Assembly: GCA_028872015.1 (NCBI GenBank) | Contig: JAGWLO010000001.1 | Location: forward strand, 62,001 to 126,000 | Direction: 5' to 3' | Length of the DNA: 64,000 nt | Source: Burkholderiales bacterium | GTDB lineage: Bacteria; Pseudomonadota; Gammaproteobacteria; Burkholderiales; Burkholderiaceae_C | Shown: piece by piece, positions 18,128 to 28,496 of the stretch | How positions within the stretch are numbered: position 1 is the first letter of the stretch | Layout of the letters: the number at the start of each line of letters is the position of its first letter | Program-made: the position numbers and the translations under genes | Notes under the pieces: generated by a model | Told to the model about the DNA's origin: nothing | Database searches by the model: none | What the model saw: only the letters and a program-made list of their open reading frames with translations

Positions 18128-18595
18128 TTGCAACGCCTGCAACGTCTGAAGTCCGCTGCCCTGCACCGTGCCGTGCCGGCCCTGGCCTGCGCCTGGTTCG
18201 CAGCCTCGGCCTGCGCCGCCCCCGACCCGCTGGCCCGCGCCGCGGCCGAGCCGGGCGCCATCACCACGCCCAGCGGCCTGGTCTACCGCAGCCTGCGCAC
18301 AGGCCGGGGCCCCAGCCCCACGGCCACCGACACCGTGCGCGTCAACTACCGCGGCACCTTCCCCGATGGCCGCGAGTTCGACAGCTCGTACGCCCGGCAC
18401 GAGCCGGCCAGCTTTCCCCTGAACCGCGTCATCAAGTGCTGGACCGAAGGCCTGCAGCGCATGAAGGTGGGCGGCAAGGCCAAGCTCACCTGCCCCGCCG
18501 CCATCGCCTATGGCGACCAAGGCGCCGGCGGCGGCGAGATCCCGCCCGGTGCCGTGCTGCAGTTCGAGGTCGAGCTGCTGGGCATCGGCCGCTAG
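18128..18595 (+). CDS. Secreted FKBP-type peptidyl-prolyl isomerase
   Basis: A 155-aa protein starting at TTG with ribosome site TGGAGAGG 5 bases before. The first 30 residues are a signal peptide ending in ACA. The FKBP core follows: TPSGLVYRSLRTG, DTVRVNYRGTFPDGREFDSSY, NRVIKCWTEGLQRMKVGG and GGGEIPPGAVLQFEVELL. It catalyses cis-trans isomerisation of X-Pro bonds and probably assists protein folding in the periplasm. No upstream ATG fits. Its end overlaps the convergent small gene by 4 bp. Confidence 0.92.
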   Translation: MQRLQRLKSAALHRAVPALACAWFAASACAAPDPLARAAAEPGAITTPSGLVYRSLRTGRGPSPTATDTVRVNYRGTFPDGREFDSSYARHEPASFPLNRVIKCWTEGLQRMKVGGKAKLTCPAAIAYGDQGAGGGEIPPGAVLQFEVELLGIGR

Positions 18596-18864
18596 CAGCC
18601 GTCCGCGGACGTTTGCGCCCGGCGCTGCGGGCAGACCACGGCCGGCACCGCGAATTCGCGCCCGACCACCGCGCGGGCGTAGTAGTAGTTCAGGCGCGCG
18701 CGCTCGCTGAGGGCGTCGATCTCGACCCGGCCACGCGGGTCGCAGGGAAAGGCCAGCGCGCGACCCGCGTTGAACAGCGACTCGAAGCGCAACTCGAAGC
18801 CTGTGGCTGGCTGTGGCGTGGCGATCATGGCGGGCGACCCTTCTGCGTCTGTGGTGGATGCCAT
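18592..18864 (-). CDS. Conserved small hypothetical protein
   Basis: A 90-aa soluble protein with no signal peptide. The central part, FESLFNAGRALAFPCD and IDALSERARLNYYYARAVVG, resembles a family of small uncharacterised proteins found in Burkholderiales (recognised from memory, not from a search). Two Cys occur in the C-terminal part. It is divergent from the aminotransferase-fold gene and overlaps the FKBP gene tail by 4 bp. No function can be assigned. Confidence 0.65.
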   Translation of the reverse strand: MASTTDAEGSPAMIATPQPATGFELRFESLFNAGRALAFPCDPRGRVEIDALSERARLNYYYARAVVGREFAVPAVVCPQRRAQTSADGC

Positions 18865-18982
18865 GCCTTCAAGGTAGGTCAGCCGGCCCCCGCTTGCCGC
18901 GGGACGGGCGCCAAGCCGGGTGTCGGCGCGCGCCTGGGACGGCTGTCGGAAAGCGGCCTACAGCGCCGTGCCGGATGCGAAG

Positions 18983-20191
18983 ATGCACCCGACCATGCGT
19001 GATCTCTTCCTGCTCGATCCCGACACCGTGTTCCTCAACCACGGCTCGTTCGGCGCCTGCCCGATCGAGGTCTTCGACGCCTTCCAGGCCTGGCAGCGCG
19101 AGATGGAGCGCAACCCGGTCGCGTTTCTCGGCCGGCGATCGGGCACGCTGCTGCACCACGCCCGCCAGCGCCTGGCGGAGGCGCTGGGCGCCGATGCCGA
19201 CGATCTGGCCTTCGTGCCCAACGCCACCACCGGCGTCAACATCGTGGCGCGCTCGCTCGGGCTGCAAGCCGGTGACGAGGTGCTGACCACCGACCACGAG
19301 TACGGTGCCTGCGATGCCACCTGGCGCGTGGTCTGCGGCCGGGTCGGCGCGCACTACCGCGCCGTCCAGGTGCCGCTGCCTTTCGATGCCGGCACCTTCG
19401 TGGCGCAGCTGCTGGCGGCCGTGACACCGCGCACCCGGCTGATCTTCGTCAGCCACATCACGTCGACGACGGCGCTGACGTTTCCGGTCGCCGCGCTGTG
19501 CGCCGCGGCGCGCGAACGCGGCATCGCCACCTTGATCGACGGCGCCCACGCGCCCGGCCAGCTGGCGCTCGACCTGGCCGCGGTGGGCGCCGATTTCTAC
19601 ACCGGCAACTGCCACAAGTGGCTGTGCGCGCCCAAGGGTGCCGCGTTCCTGCACGTGCGGCCCGGCCTGGGCCAGGAGCTCGAGGGCCCGGTGGTGAGCT
19701 GGGGCCATGTGGCGGCCGAGCTGGCCGCCTCGGCCGACACGGCCCCCGGCACAGGCCGGCGCGAGGTGCTCCAGGCGCTCCAGGCCTACACCGGCCGCAC
19801 GCCGCTCGAGCAGCGGCTGCAATGGCAGGGCACGCGCGACATCGCGGCGTTTCTGGCCGTGCCGGCGGCGATCGACTTCCAGGTGCGGCACGGCTGGCCG
19901 GCCCGGCGCGCGCACTGCCACGCGATGGCCGCCGCGCTGCAGCGCCGCGTGCTGGCGCGCAACGGCCTGGTGGCGATGGCGCGCGAGACGGACTTCGCCC
20001 AGATGGTGGCGATCCCTGTGCGCTGCGACGACCCCGAGGGGCTGCGCCGCCGGCTCTACGACCGGCACCGCATCGAGGTGCCGGTGACGCAGCATGGCCA
20101 GGCCCGCTTCGTGCGCGTCTCGGTGCAGGCCTACAACACCGAAGCCGATCTGGCGCGCCTGGAGCAGGCGCTGGCCGAAGCCGGGGTCTAG
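18983..20191 (+). CDS. Class V aminotransferase-fold PLP enzyme (isopenicillin N epimerase-like)
   Basis: A 402-aa PLP enzyme of the class V aminotransferase / NifS fold. FLNHGSFGACP is the N-terminal signature of the isopenicillin-N-epimerase-like subgroup. NATTGVNIVARS binds the cofactor phosphate, LIDGAHAPGQLALD holds the PLP-ring Asp, and GNCHKWLCAPKG contains the Schiff-base Lys. Met at 18983 is chosen over a GTG at 18920, because the family starts just before the FLNHGS segment; Met at 18995 is also possible. It is monocistronic, and its TAG stop is shared on the other strand with the next gene. Substrate unknown; cysteine desulfurase is unlikely because no active-site Cys loop is seen. 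Confidence 0.82.
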   Translation: MHPTMRDLFLLDPDTVFLNHGSFGACPIEVFDAFQAWQREMERNPVAFLGRRSGTLLHHARQRLAEALGADADDLAFVPNATTGVNIVARSLGLQAGDEVLTTDHEYGACDATWRVVCGRVGAHYRAVQVPLPFDAGTFVAQLLAAVTPRTRLIFVSHITSTTALTFPVAALCAAARERGIATLIDGAHAPGQLALDLAAVGADFYTGNCHKWLCAPKGAAFLHVRPGLGQELEGPVVSWGHVAAELAASADTAPGTGRREVLQALQAYTGRTPLEQRLQWQGTRDIAAFLAVPAAIDFQVRHGWPARRAHCHAMAAALQRRVLARNGLVAMARETDFAQMVAIPVRCDDPEGLRRRLYDRHRIEVPVTQHGQARFVRVSVQAYNTEADLARLEQALAEAGV

Positions 20192-20673
20192 GCGGCCGAG
20201 GCGGCCTTCGCCTTCTTCGAAGGCTTGGCAGGTGCGCTGGCCGCCGCGGCGGTGGCCTTCAATTCCTTCGCCTGCTTGTGCTTCGAAGCCTTGGCCGGCG
20301 AGGCCGTGGGCGCAGGCGCCGGCAGGGCTGCCGGGGCCGGGGCGGCGGTCGCGGGCGCCGTCGCCTGCTTGGCCGACTTGCCAGCCTTGGCCGCCGGGGC
20401 CGCAGCGCCGTTGAAGGTCTGGCCGTTGACCGTGAGACCGGCGGCCGACAGCTTGGCCGCCGACTTCTCGCCGATGCCGCTGGTGCGCGAGATCAGGTCT
20501 TGCCAATCCTTGAACGGGCCCTTGGCGCGCTCGGCGACGATGTGGCCGGCGATCGCCGGGCCGATGCCCTTGACGGCGTCCAGATCGGCCTGCGTGGCCT
20601 GGTTGACATCGACGGCGGCAAACACCGACATCGCCAGGAAGGCGAGCAGTGCCGCCAGGAATTTTCTGAACAT
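20188..20673 (-). CDS. ComEA-like helix-hairpin-helix protein with Ala/Lys-rich tail
   Basis: A 161-aa secreted protein. The signal peptide covers about residues 1-20 (FAA end). AAVDVNQATQADLDAVKGIG opens the helix-hairpin-helix unit typical of ComEA, with IGPAIAGHI and GIGEKSAAKL as the two hairpins that contact DNA. The last 70 residues are Ala/Pro/Lys-rich, with AKASKHK and KPSKKAKA stretches resembling histone H1 tails. Canonical short ComEA proteins end soon after the HhH. It may bind transforming DNA in the periplasm or at the outer face. Convergent with the PLP enzyme; the stop codons overlap in CTAG. Confidence 0.82.
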   Translation of the reverse strand: MFRKFLAALLAFLAMSVFAAVDVNQATQADLDAVKGIGPAIAGHIVAERAKGPFKDWQDLISRTSGIGEKSAAKLSAAGLTVNGQTFNGAAAPAAKAGKSAKQATAPATAAPAPAALPAPAPTASPAKASKHKQAKELKATAAAASAPAKPSKKAKAASAA

Positions 20674-20737
20674 GGATCGCTCCCGTGGGTAGTGGCTGGC
20701 TGCTAACGCCGCTGCGCCTGGTGGCGTTGACTCGGCA

Positions 20738-20783
20738 GGGACCCGGCGGTGATGCGGATCTGCCTGTGCAGGCGCCGGGTCCC
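20738..20783 (-). terminator. Strong hairpin after the YgiQ gene
   Basis: A perfect 11-bp stem (GGGACCCGGCG / CGCCGGGTCCC) encloses a 24-nt loop that itself contains CCTG/CAGG. It begins 6 bp beyond the YgiQ stop on the minus strand. No clear U-tract follows, but the stem is very stable and position fits transcript termination. Confidence 0.55.
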
Positions 20784-20788
20784 GGCGC

Positions 20789-23089
<2,301 letters not shown>

Positions 23090-23209
23090 GGGAGCGTCGG
23101 TCGGCGGGCCGGGCAACGCCGGCGAAGTCCGGATTGTCGGGGTTTCCCCGCCGCGCTGCTGCGCGGCGGCCGGCCGCGGCGCCCTCAAGCCCGGGCCCGA
23201 CGCGCCGAT

Positions 23210-23590
23210 ATGCCCCGCATGCAGGCCGTATTGCAATGGGTCTTGGCGGGCGGCGCCGCGCTGCTGGCGATGGCCGTGCTGATCGCTTCGTGGGAACAGC
23301 TGCGGGGCCGCCGCGCCCCCGAGGGCGATGTTGCGCCCGGCACCGCCGCGCCAACCCGGCCGTCCAGCGTGGACATCGAGCTCGAACCGGCGCCGGCGCT
23401 GCGCGGTGCCGCTGCGGGCGGCGGAGACCTGCGGGCCCGCCGCCAGGCGCTCGGCGGCGCCCTCGACCGGATGGCACAGCCCGCGCCACGCCCGCCGGCC
23501 GGCTGGACCGACACGGAGCCGATGGTGGGCCCGGGAGCGCGCGAGCCGGCACCGGTGCCCTCGCGGCCGAAGTCGGCCGCGACACACTGA
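23210..23590 (+). CDS. Small single-pass membrane protein ending in a repeat
   Basis: A 126-aa predicted protein. Residues 8-28 ([18 protein letters not shown]) form one transmembrane helix, followed by Arg/Pro/Ala-rich low-complexity sequence and a conserved-looking VDIELEP. The last residues (SRPKSAATH) and the stop codon are supplied by the first copy of a tandem palindromic repeat, so the original C-terminus may have been replaced. Start ATG is preceded by a weak ribosome site. It is divergent from the YgiQ gene. Could be a real small gene or a decaying one; I have no family match. Confidence 0.45.
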   Translation: MPRMQAVLQWVLAGGAALLAMAVLIASWEQLRGRRAPEGDVAPGTAAPTRPSSVDIELEPAPALRGAAAGGGDLRARRQALGGALDRMAQPAPRPPAGWTDTEPMVGPGAREPAPVPSRPKSAATH

Positions 23591-23656
23591 GCCTCGGCCG
23601 AAGTCGGCCGCGACACACTGAGCTTCGGCCGCAGTCGGCCGCGACACGCCCAGGCT
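23564..23656. repeat. Three tandem 31-bp palindromic repeats
   Basis: Three head-to-tail copies of a 31-bp unit start at 23564, 23595 and 23626. Each contains an inverted repeat, CGGCCGA-AG-TCGGCCG (third copy with one base change), then CGACACAC and a TGAGC-like tail. The unit supplies a TGA stop to the preceding small gene. The structure resembles REP/BIME-type extragenic palindromes. Confidence 0.8.
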
Positions 23657-23698
23657 GGCGGCCAGGGTCCGACGCACCCGGCGATCGGCAGCCCTCGC

Positions 23699-25576
23699 TC
23701 AGGCCGGCACCGCGGTGCCCGGCGCCGCGGCCCGGCCGCCTTCGACTTCCGGCTCTTCGCCCAGGAAGCCGCCGCTCTGGTGCGCCCACAGCCGCGCGTA
23801 GAGTCCGCCGGCCGCCAGCAGGCTGGCATGGTCGCCCATCTCGACGATGCGGCCGCGGTCCATCACCACCAGCCGGTCCATCGCGGCGATGGTGGACAGC
23901 CGGTGCGCGATGGCGACCACGGTCTTGCCTTCCATCAACCGGTACAGGCTTTGCTGGATCGCTGCCTCGACTTCGCTGTCGAGCGCGCTGGTGGCTTCGT
24001 CCAGCAGCAGGATCGGCGCGTCCTTCAGCATCACGCGGGCGATCGCGATGCGCTGGCGCTGGCCGCCGCTGAGCTTGACGCCGCGCTCGCCCACATGGGC
24101 CTCGTAGCCGCGGCGGCCCTTGGCGTCGCTGAGGCCCACGATGAAGTCATGCGCCTCGGCGCGCTCGGCCGCGCGCAGCACCTCGGCATCGGTGGCATCG
24201 GGCCGGCCGTAGGCGATGTTGTCGCGCACCGAGCGGTGCAGCAGCGAGGTGTCCTGCGTGACCATGCCGACCTGGCGGCGCAGGCTCTCCTGCGTCACGC
24301 CAGCGATGTCCTGGTCGTCGATCAGCACCCGGCCCGACTCGAGGTCGTACAAGCGCAGCAGCAGGTTGACGATGGTGCTCTTGCCGGCGCCCGACCGACC
24401 CACCAGCCCGATCTTCTCGCCCGGACGCACGACCAGCGAGAAGCCGTCGACCACCTTGCGCGGGCCGCCGTAGGCGAAGACGACATCGTCGAAGCGCAGT
24501 TCGCCGCGCGGCACGGCCAGCGTGGCGGCCCCCGGGCGGTCGAGCACGCTGCGCGCACGCGACAGCGTGGCCATGCCGTCGTGCACCGTGCCGATGTGCT
24601 CGAACAGCGTGGCCAGCTCCCACATCACCCAGTGCGAGATGCCGTTCAGGCGGAAGGCCATCGCGGTGGCCGCGGCCACCGCGCCCACGCCCACCGCGCC
24701 CTGCGTCCACAGCAGCAGGCTCAGGCCGGCGGTGCTGGCGATGAGCAGCACGCTCAGCGTCTGGTTGATGATCTCGAAGCCGGTCACCAGGCGCATCTGG
24801 CCATAGGCCGTGGTCATGAACTCCTGCATGGCGCCGCGCGCGAACTGCGCCTCGCGCTGGGAGTGCGAGAACAGCTTGACCGTGGCGATGTTGGTGTAGG
24901 CATCGGTGATGCGCCCGGTCATGAGCGAGCGCGCATCGGCCTGCGCCTGCCCCACCCGGCCCAGGCGCGGCACGAACACCCACAGCGTCACCGCGTACAG
25001 CGCCAGCCAGCCCAGGAACGGCGCGACGAGCCAGGTGTCGAAGCCGCCCACCACCGCGATCAGCGTGACGAAGTAGATGACCACGTAGACCAGGATGTCG
25101 GTGAAGATGAGCCAGGTGTCGCGCACCGCCAGCGCCGTCTGCATCACCTTCGTGGCGATGCGGCCGGCGAACTCGTCCTGGTAGAAGCCCAGGCTCTGCT
25201 CGAGCATCAGGCGGTGGAAGTTCCAGCGCAGCCGCATCGGAAAGTTGCTGAACAGGCCCTGGTACTTGTACAGCGCCTGCAGGGCGGCGAAGACGATGCT
25301 GGCCACCAGCACCGCGGCCAGCAGCGCCAGCACATGGCCCTGCTCGTGCCACAGCCCGGCCGGGCGCACGCGGCCCAGCACGTCCACCACATGCGCCATC
25401 ATGCTGAACAGCAGTGCCTCGAACGCGCCGATGCCGGCGGTGAACAGCATCACCAGCGCCAGGTAGCGCCGCAGCCCCTTCGAGCACAACCACAGGAAGG
25501 CGAAGAAGCGGCGCGGCAGCAGCGGCGGCGGCTCGGGCGGATAGGGCGGCACGAGCCGCTCGAAGGTCTTGAACAA
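23699..25576 (-). CDS. ABC exporter, fused permease and ATPase
   Basis: A 625-aa half-transporter. Six transmembrane helices lie in residues about 35-330 (type IV exporter fold), then an ATPase with Walker A GRSGAGKST, Q-loop MVTQDTS, signature LSGGQRQRIAIAR, Walker B ILLLDEATSALD and the H-loop AHRLSTI. It probably works as a homodimer exporting a lipid or hydrophobic compound, like MsbA/MdlB relatives. TTG 25576 (preceded by GGGAGCC) is chosen, because FKTFERLV is the usual N-terminus; an ATG at 25678 would add 34 atypical residues. Monocistronic and divergent from the GMC gene. Confidence 0.92.
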   Translation of the reverse strand: MFKTFERLVPPYPPEPPPLLPRRFFAFLWLCSKGLRRYLALVMLFTAGIGAFEALLFSMMAHVVDVLGRVRPAGLWHEQGHVLALLAAVLVASIVFAALQALYKYQGLFSNFPMRLRWNFHRLMLEQSLGFYQDEFAGRIATKVMQTALAVRDTWLIFTDILVYVVIYFVTLIAVVGGFDTWLVAPFLGWLALYAVTLWVFVPRLGRVGQAQADARSLMTGRITDAYTNIATVKLFSHSQREAQFARGAMQEFMTTAYGQMRLVTGFEIINQTLSVLLIASTAGLSLLLWTQGAVGVGAVAAATAMAFRLNGISHWVMWELATLFEHIGTVHDGMATLSRARSVLDRPGAATLAVPRGELRFDDVVFAYGGPRKVVDGFSLVVRPGEKIGLVGRSGAGKSTIVNLLLRLYDLESGRVLIDDQDIAGVTQESLRRQVGMVTQDTSLLHRSVRDNIAYGRPDATDAEVLRAAERAEAHDFIVGLSDAKGRRGYEAHVGERGVKLSGGQRQRIAIARVMLKDAPILLLDEATSALDSEVEAAIQQSLYRLMEGKTVVAIAHRLSTIAAMDRLVVMDRGRIVEMGDHASLLAAGGLYARLWAHQSGGFLGEEPEVEGGRAAAPGTAVPA

Positions 25577-25758
25577 GAGGGCTCCCGGCGCACTGGCGGC
25601 CGATGCGAAACTGCGATGCCGCGCAGGCGGGCGCGGATTATCGGTGCACGGTCCGTGCCGCCTGCCGCGTAGAGGCATCCCCCCAATCGCGGCGCAGCAC
25701 CGATCACTATGATGCGGCGCGTTCCGGGCACCACCGGTGCCCCGCTAGACGGGCGGCG

Positions 25759-27402
25759 ATGTTCGACTATCTGATCGTGGGCGGCGGCTCGGCCGGCGCG
25801 GTGCTGGCGGCGCGGCTCAGTGAAGACCGGGCGCTGCGCGTGGGGCTGCTCGAGGCCGGTCCGCCCGACCGCAGCGTGCTGATCCACTGCCCCGCCGGGC
25901 TGGCCTTGCTGGCACAGACCGGGCAGGCGAACTGGGGCTTCCAGACCGTGCCACAGCCGGGGCTGAACGGCCGCCGTGGCTACCAGCCTCGGGGCAAGGT
26001 GCTGGGCGGCTCGAGCTCGGTGAACGCGATGATCTACCTGCGCGGCCAGCCGGCCGACTACGACCACTGGGCGGCGCAGGGCAACCCCGGCTGGGGCTGG
26101 AACGAGGTGCTGCCGTACTTCAAGCGCGCCGAGCACAACGAGCGTGGCGCCGACGCCTGGCACGGCAGCGGCGGGCCACTGAACGTGATGGACCTGCGCA
26201 GCCCGAGCCGCTTCGGGGGCCTGTTCGTGCAGGCCGCACAGCAGGCGGGCCACGCCCTCAACCCCGACTTCAACGGCGCCACCCAGGAAGGCGTGGGGCC
26301 GTACCAGGTCACGCACCGCAACGGCGAGCGCCACAGCGCCGCCAAGGCCTACCTGACGCCGATCCTTGCCCAGCGCAGCAACCTGCAGGTGCTGACGGGC
26401 GCGCAGGCCGTGCGGCTGCTGTTCGAGCGCGAGGGCGAGCCGCGGCGCGTGACCGGGGTCGAGATGCGCCAGGGCGGCGCGCTGCACCGGCTGCAGGCCA
26501 GGCGCGAGGTGCTGCTGTGCGCCGGCGCGCTGCAGTCACCGCAGCTGCTGATGCTGTCGGGCATCGGCGACGGCGCGCAGCTGCAACGGCACGGCATCCC
26601 GTTGCGTCACCACCTGCCTGGCGTGGGCCTGCAGCTGCACGACCATGTCGACGTCGTCCAGGTCGTCGACACGCCCGGCCTCACGGAACTGTTCGGCCTG
26701 TCGGCCGCCGGGGCCTGGCATGTGCTGCAGGGCATCGTCGAATGGCGGCGCCGGCGCAGCGGCCTGCTGACGACCAACTTCGCCGAGGCGGGCGGCTTCA
26801 TCCGCAGCAGCGACGACCAGCCGGCGCCCGACCTGCAACTGCACTTCGTCATCGGCAAGCTCGTGGACCACGGCCGCAAGACCGTCTTCGGCCACGGCTA
26901 CTCCTGCCATGTCTGCCTGCTGCAGCCCCGCAGCCGGGGCCGGATCGACCTGGCCGGGCCCGACCCGGACGCCGCGCCGCTCGTCGACCCGGCGTTCCTG
27001 AGCGAACAGGACGACCTGGCACGGCTGGTGCGCGGATTCAGGCGCATGCGCCACATCCTGCAGCAGCCGGCACTGGCGGCGCTGGGCGGGCGCGAGCTGC
27101 CGGCTTCGGCGGCCGCGCAGACCGACGCCCAGATCGAGCGCTTCGTGCGCGACCACGCCGACACCATCTACCACCCCGTGGGCAGCTGCCGCATGGGCCC
27201 CGGGCCGCAGGACGTGGTGGATGCCCGCTTGCGCGTGCACGGGCTGCAGGGGCTGCGCGTGGTGGACGCGTCGATCATGCCGCGCATCGTCTCGGGCAAC
27301 ACCAACGCGCCCACGATCATGATCGCCGAGAAGGCCGCGGCGATGATCCAGGCCGACGCGCGCATGCAAGCCGATGCGGTTGCAGTGACCGGCCACCCCT
27401 GA
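25759..27402 (+). CDS. GMC-family FAD oxidoreductase (choline dehydrogenase-like)
   Basis: A 547-aa flavoprotein. [17 protein letters not shown] is the N-terminal FAD site, [19 protein letters not shown] the first GMC signature, and [15 protein letters not shown] the second. The active-site His is in [10 protein letters not shown] and the C-terminal [14 protein letters not shown] closes the FAD site with Asn at the second catalytic position. The family oxidises primary or secondary alcohols; BetA, alkyl-alcohol and PEG dehydrogenases are members. No betaine aldehyde dehydrogenase or BetI lies nearby, so a choline role is not supported. Monocistronic. Confidence 0.92.
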   Translation: MFDYLIVGGGSAGAVLAARLSEDRALRVGLLEAGPPDRSVLIHCPAGLALLAQTGQANWGFQTVPQPGLNGRRGYQPRGKVLGGSSSVNAMIYLRGQPADYDHWAAQGNPGWGWNEVLPYFKRAEHNERGADAWHGSGGPLNVMDLRSPSRFGGLFVQAAQQAGHALNPDFNGATQEGVGPYQVTHRNGERHSAAKAYLTPILAQRSNLQVLTGAQAVRLLFEREGEPRRVTGVEMRQGGALHRLQARREVLLCAGALQSPQLLMLSGIGDGAQLQRHGIPLRHHLPGVGLQLHDHVDVVQVVDTPGLTELFGLSAAGAWHVLQGIVEWRRRRSGLLTTNFAEAGGFIRSSDDQPAPDLQLHFVIGKLVDHGRKTVFGHGYSCHVCLLQPRSRGRIDLAGPDPDAAPLVDPAFLSEQDDLARLVRGFRRMRHILQQPALAALGGRELPASAAAQTDAQIERFVRDHADTIYHPVGSCRMGPGPQDVVDARLRVHGLQGLRVVDASIMPRIVSGNTNAPTIMIAEKAAAMIQADARMQADAVAVTGHP

Positions 27403-27411
27403 AACGACAAA

Positions 27412-27439
27412 CCCCTCCGGCCCGTGAAGGCCGAAGGGG
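27412..27439 (-). terminator. Terminator of the PEP-CTERM gene
   Basis: Read on the minus strand, the stem CCCCTTCGGCC / GGCCGGAGGGG with a 6-nt loop is followed by TTTGTCGTTT, a fair U-rich tail. It lies about 155 bp beyond the PEP-CTERM stop, after four other hairpins. The plus-strand side has no such tail, so direction is minus. Confidence 0.6.
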
Positions 27440-27534
27440 CGGGTGGCCAAGCCACCATTGGAGCTCCGGAGGATTGAGGTCCGGGGCTCCTGACGCGCAG
27501 AGTCTGCGCCGTCTCGGATTGCCTGCGAGCAGGC
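27412..27534. other. Five consecutive hairpins in an intergenic region (possible structured RNA)
   Basis: Between the GMC gene and the PEP-CTERM gene, five stem-loops follow one another: 27412-27439 (11 bp, one mismatch), 27442-27456 (6 bp), 27460-27490 (11 bp with one G-U), 27495-27509 (6 bp) and 27521-27534 (6 bp, 2-nt loop). No open reading frame or tRNA-like fold accounts for them. On the minus strand, they lie in the 3' UTR of the PEP-CTERM gene and end in a T-rich tail. Confidence 0.5.
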
Positions 27535-27593
27535 GCTGCAACCTTAGATCAATGCGCCGAAGCTGGCAAGCTGGATTGCAGGGCGGTGGACCC

Positions 27594-28253
27594 TCAGCCC
27601 ATCCGGCGGCGACGGCTCGCGCCCCAGGCTGCCATCAATCCGAGGCCGGCCAGCGCCATCGAGCCGGGCTCGGGCACCGTGCCGCCCGTCGGGCCCTGCA
27701 GATCGAAGCTGATGTTGTCGAGGAACAGCGAGTTGGAGCCGCCAGCGAAGGTGACCCTGGTCACCAACATGCTGCCGGTGGACAGGCTGGCCGTAGTCCA
27801 GGCCGAGAAGGCACCCGAGGACACACCACTCGGAGCGAAGCTTTGACTAAGTGTGTTGGCTCCATCGAACAGGGAAACGGTGAACGAATCGCGCGCGCTC
27901 CATGAGAAATCGAAGGGGCCCAAAAACCCAGGCGCGACAGTCAACGAGATGCTCTGCGGGCTACCTTGCACGACCGAACGGTTCTGCAACCAGAGCACAC
28001 CGGCGGTTCCGTTGTCGGCGGCCGAACCTGAAGCCGGAGCCAGAGCCAGAGCGTAAGAGCCGAACGTCGCCCCATAGCTTGGCCCGGTAATGCCCGCGAC
28101 GGTGCCCCCGGCATAAAAGTTCGCAACGGCCGGAGACGTGCTCGCAGCCGATGCCAAACCAGATTCATCAAACGTCAACGTCACGGGCGCCGCCAGCGCC
28201 GGCCCCGCCATCGTCCCCGCCAGCAACCAACCCAACGCGCTTTTCAACTTCAT
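27594..28253 (-). CDS. PEP-CTERM sorting-domain protein
   Basis: A 219-aa exported protein. The signal peptide is residues 1-22 (ALA end). The middle is Ser/Ala/Gly-rich with beta-strand character and no known enzyme motif. The C-terminus has the full PEP-CTERM signal: VPEPGSMALAGLGLMAAW followed by RRRR, that is, the PEP box, a transmembrane helix and a basic tail. Exosortase cleaves such proteins and places them at the cell surface or in the exopolysaccharide matrix. AGGAGAA is the ribosome site. A sigma-54-type promoter lies about 95 bp upstream. No exosortase or EPS gene is in the window. Confidence 0.92.
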   Translation of the reverse strand: MKLKSALGWLLAGTMAGPALAAPVTLTFDESGLASAASTSPAVANFYAGGTVAGITGPSYGATFGSYALALAPASGSAADNGTAGVLWLQNRSVVQGSPQSISLTVAPGFLGPFDFSWSARDSFTVSLFDGANTLSQSFAPSGVSSGAFSAWTTASLSTGSMLVTRVTFAGGSNSLFLDNISFDLQGPTGGTVPEPGSMALAGLGLMAAWGASRRRRMG

Positions 28254-28346
28254 GAAGTTCTCCTGTTCTTGTGGCCTGCGGCGACGATGCTCGTCCTGGT
28301 GCCGGGCGGGTGGTGGCAGCGAGGTAACTGCGCTGACGATCTAGAA

Positions 28347-28362
28347 AGCACCCAACGTGCCA
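28347..28362 (-). promoter_or_regulatory. Sigma-54 (RpoN) promoter of the PEP-CTERM gene
   Basis: On the minus strand the sequence reads TGGCACGTTGGGTGCT. It matches the -24/-12 consensus TGGCACG-N4-TTGC with a single change, and the GG and GC doublets are correctly spaced. The predicted start leaves a 5' UTR of about 80 nt before the ATG. RpoN/PrsK-PrsR control of PEP-CTERM genes is known in floc-forming betaproteobacteria. Confidence 0.75.
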
Positions 28363-28456
28363 CAACTTCGTCAAGCCCCAAATTTGAAGCGATATCAAGG
28401 GCTTAGGTCATCCCCGCGAATGCAGGTGCGGGGCCGGCGACCGACGTGGCAGCAGC

Positions 28457-28481
28457 GGACTGTCAGCCAGGTCGACAGTCC
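28457..28481 (-). terminator. Hairpin after ubiD
   Basis: A perfect 8-bp stem (GGACTGTC / GACAGTCC) with a 9-nt loop lies 15 bp past the ubiD stop on the minus strand. A T-run is lacking. A second weak stem (CCCCGC / GCGGGG) lies just beyond at about 28413-28434. Confidence 0.45.
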
Positions 28482-28496
28482 AGCACCTGGCGATCG

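Noticed and set aside
23564-23656. CRISPR array
   Set aside because: The units are directly adjacent without spacers and no cas gene is present.
23090-23677. N-terminal extension of the YgiQ protein
   Set aside because: The extra 196 residues are antisense to a small gene and cross the palindromic repeats; the family N-terminus lies just after TTG 23089.
25577-25678. Upstream ATG start for the ABC exporter
   Set aside because: It would add 34 Arg/Pro-rich residues atypical for the family, and the TTG at 25576 has a better ribosome site.
27440-27495. Possible tRNA or tRNA remnant in the hairpin array
   Set aside because: No acceptor stem with a CCA-compatible end, no T-loop GTTCRA and no anticodon arm of correct spacing on either strand.
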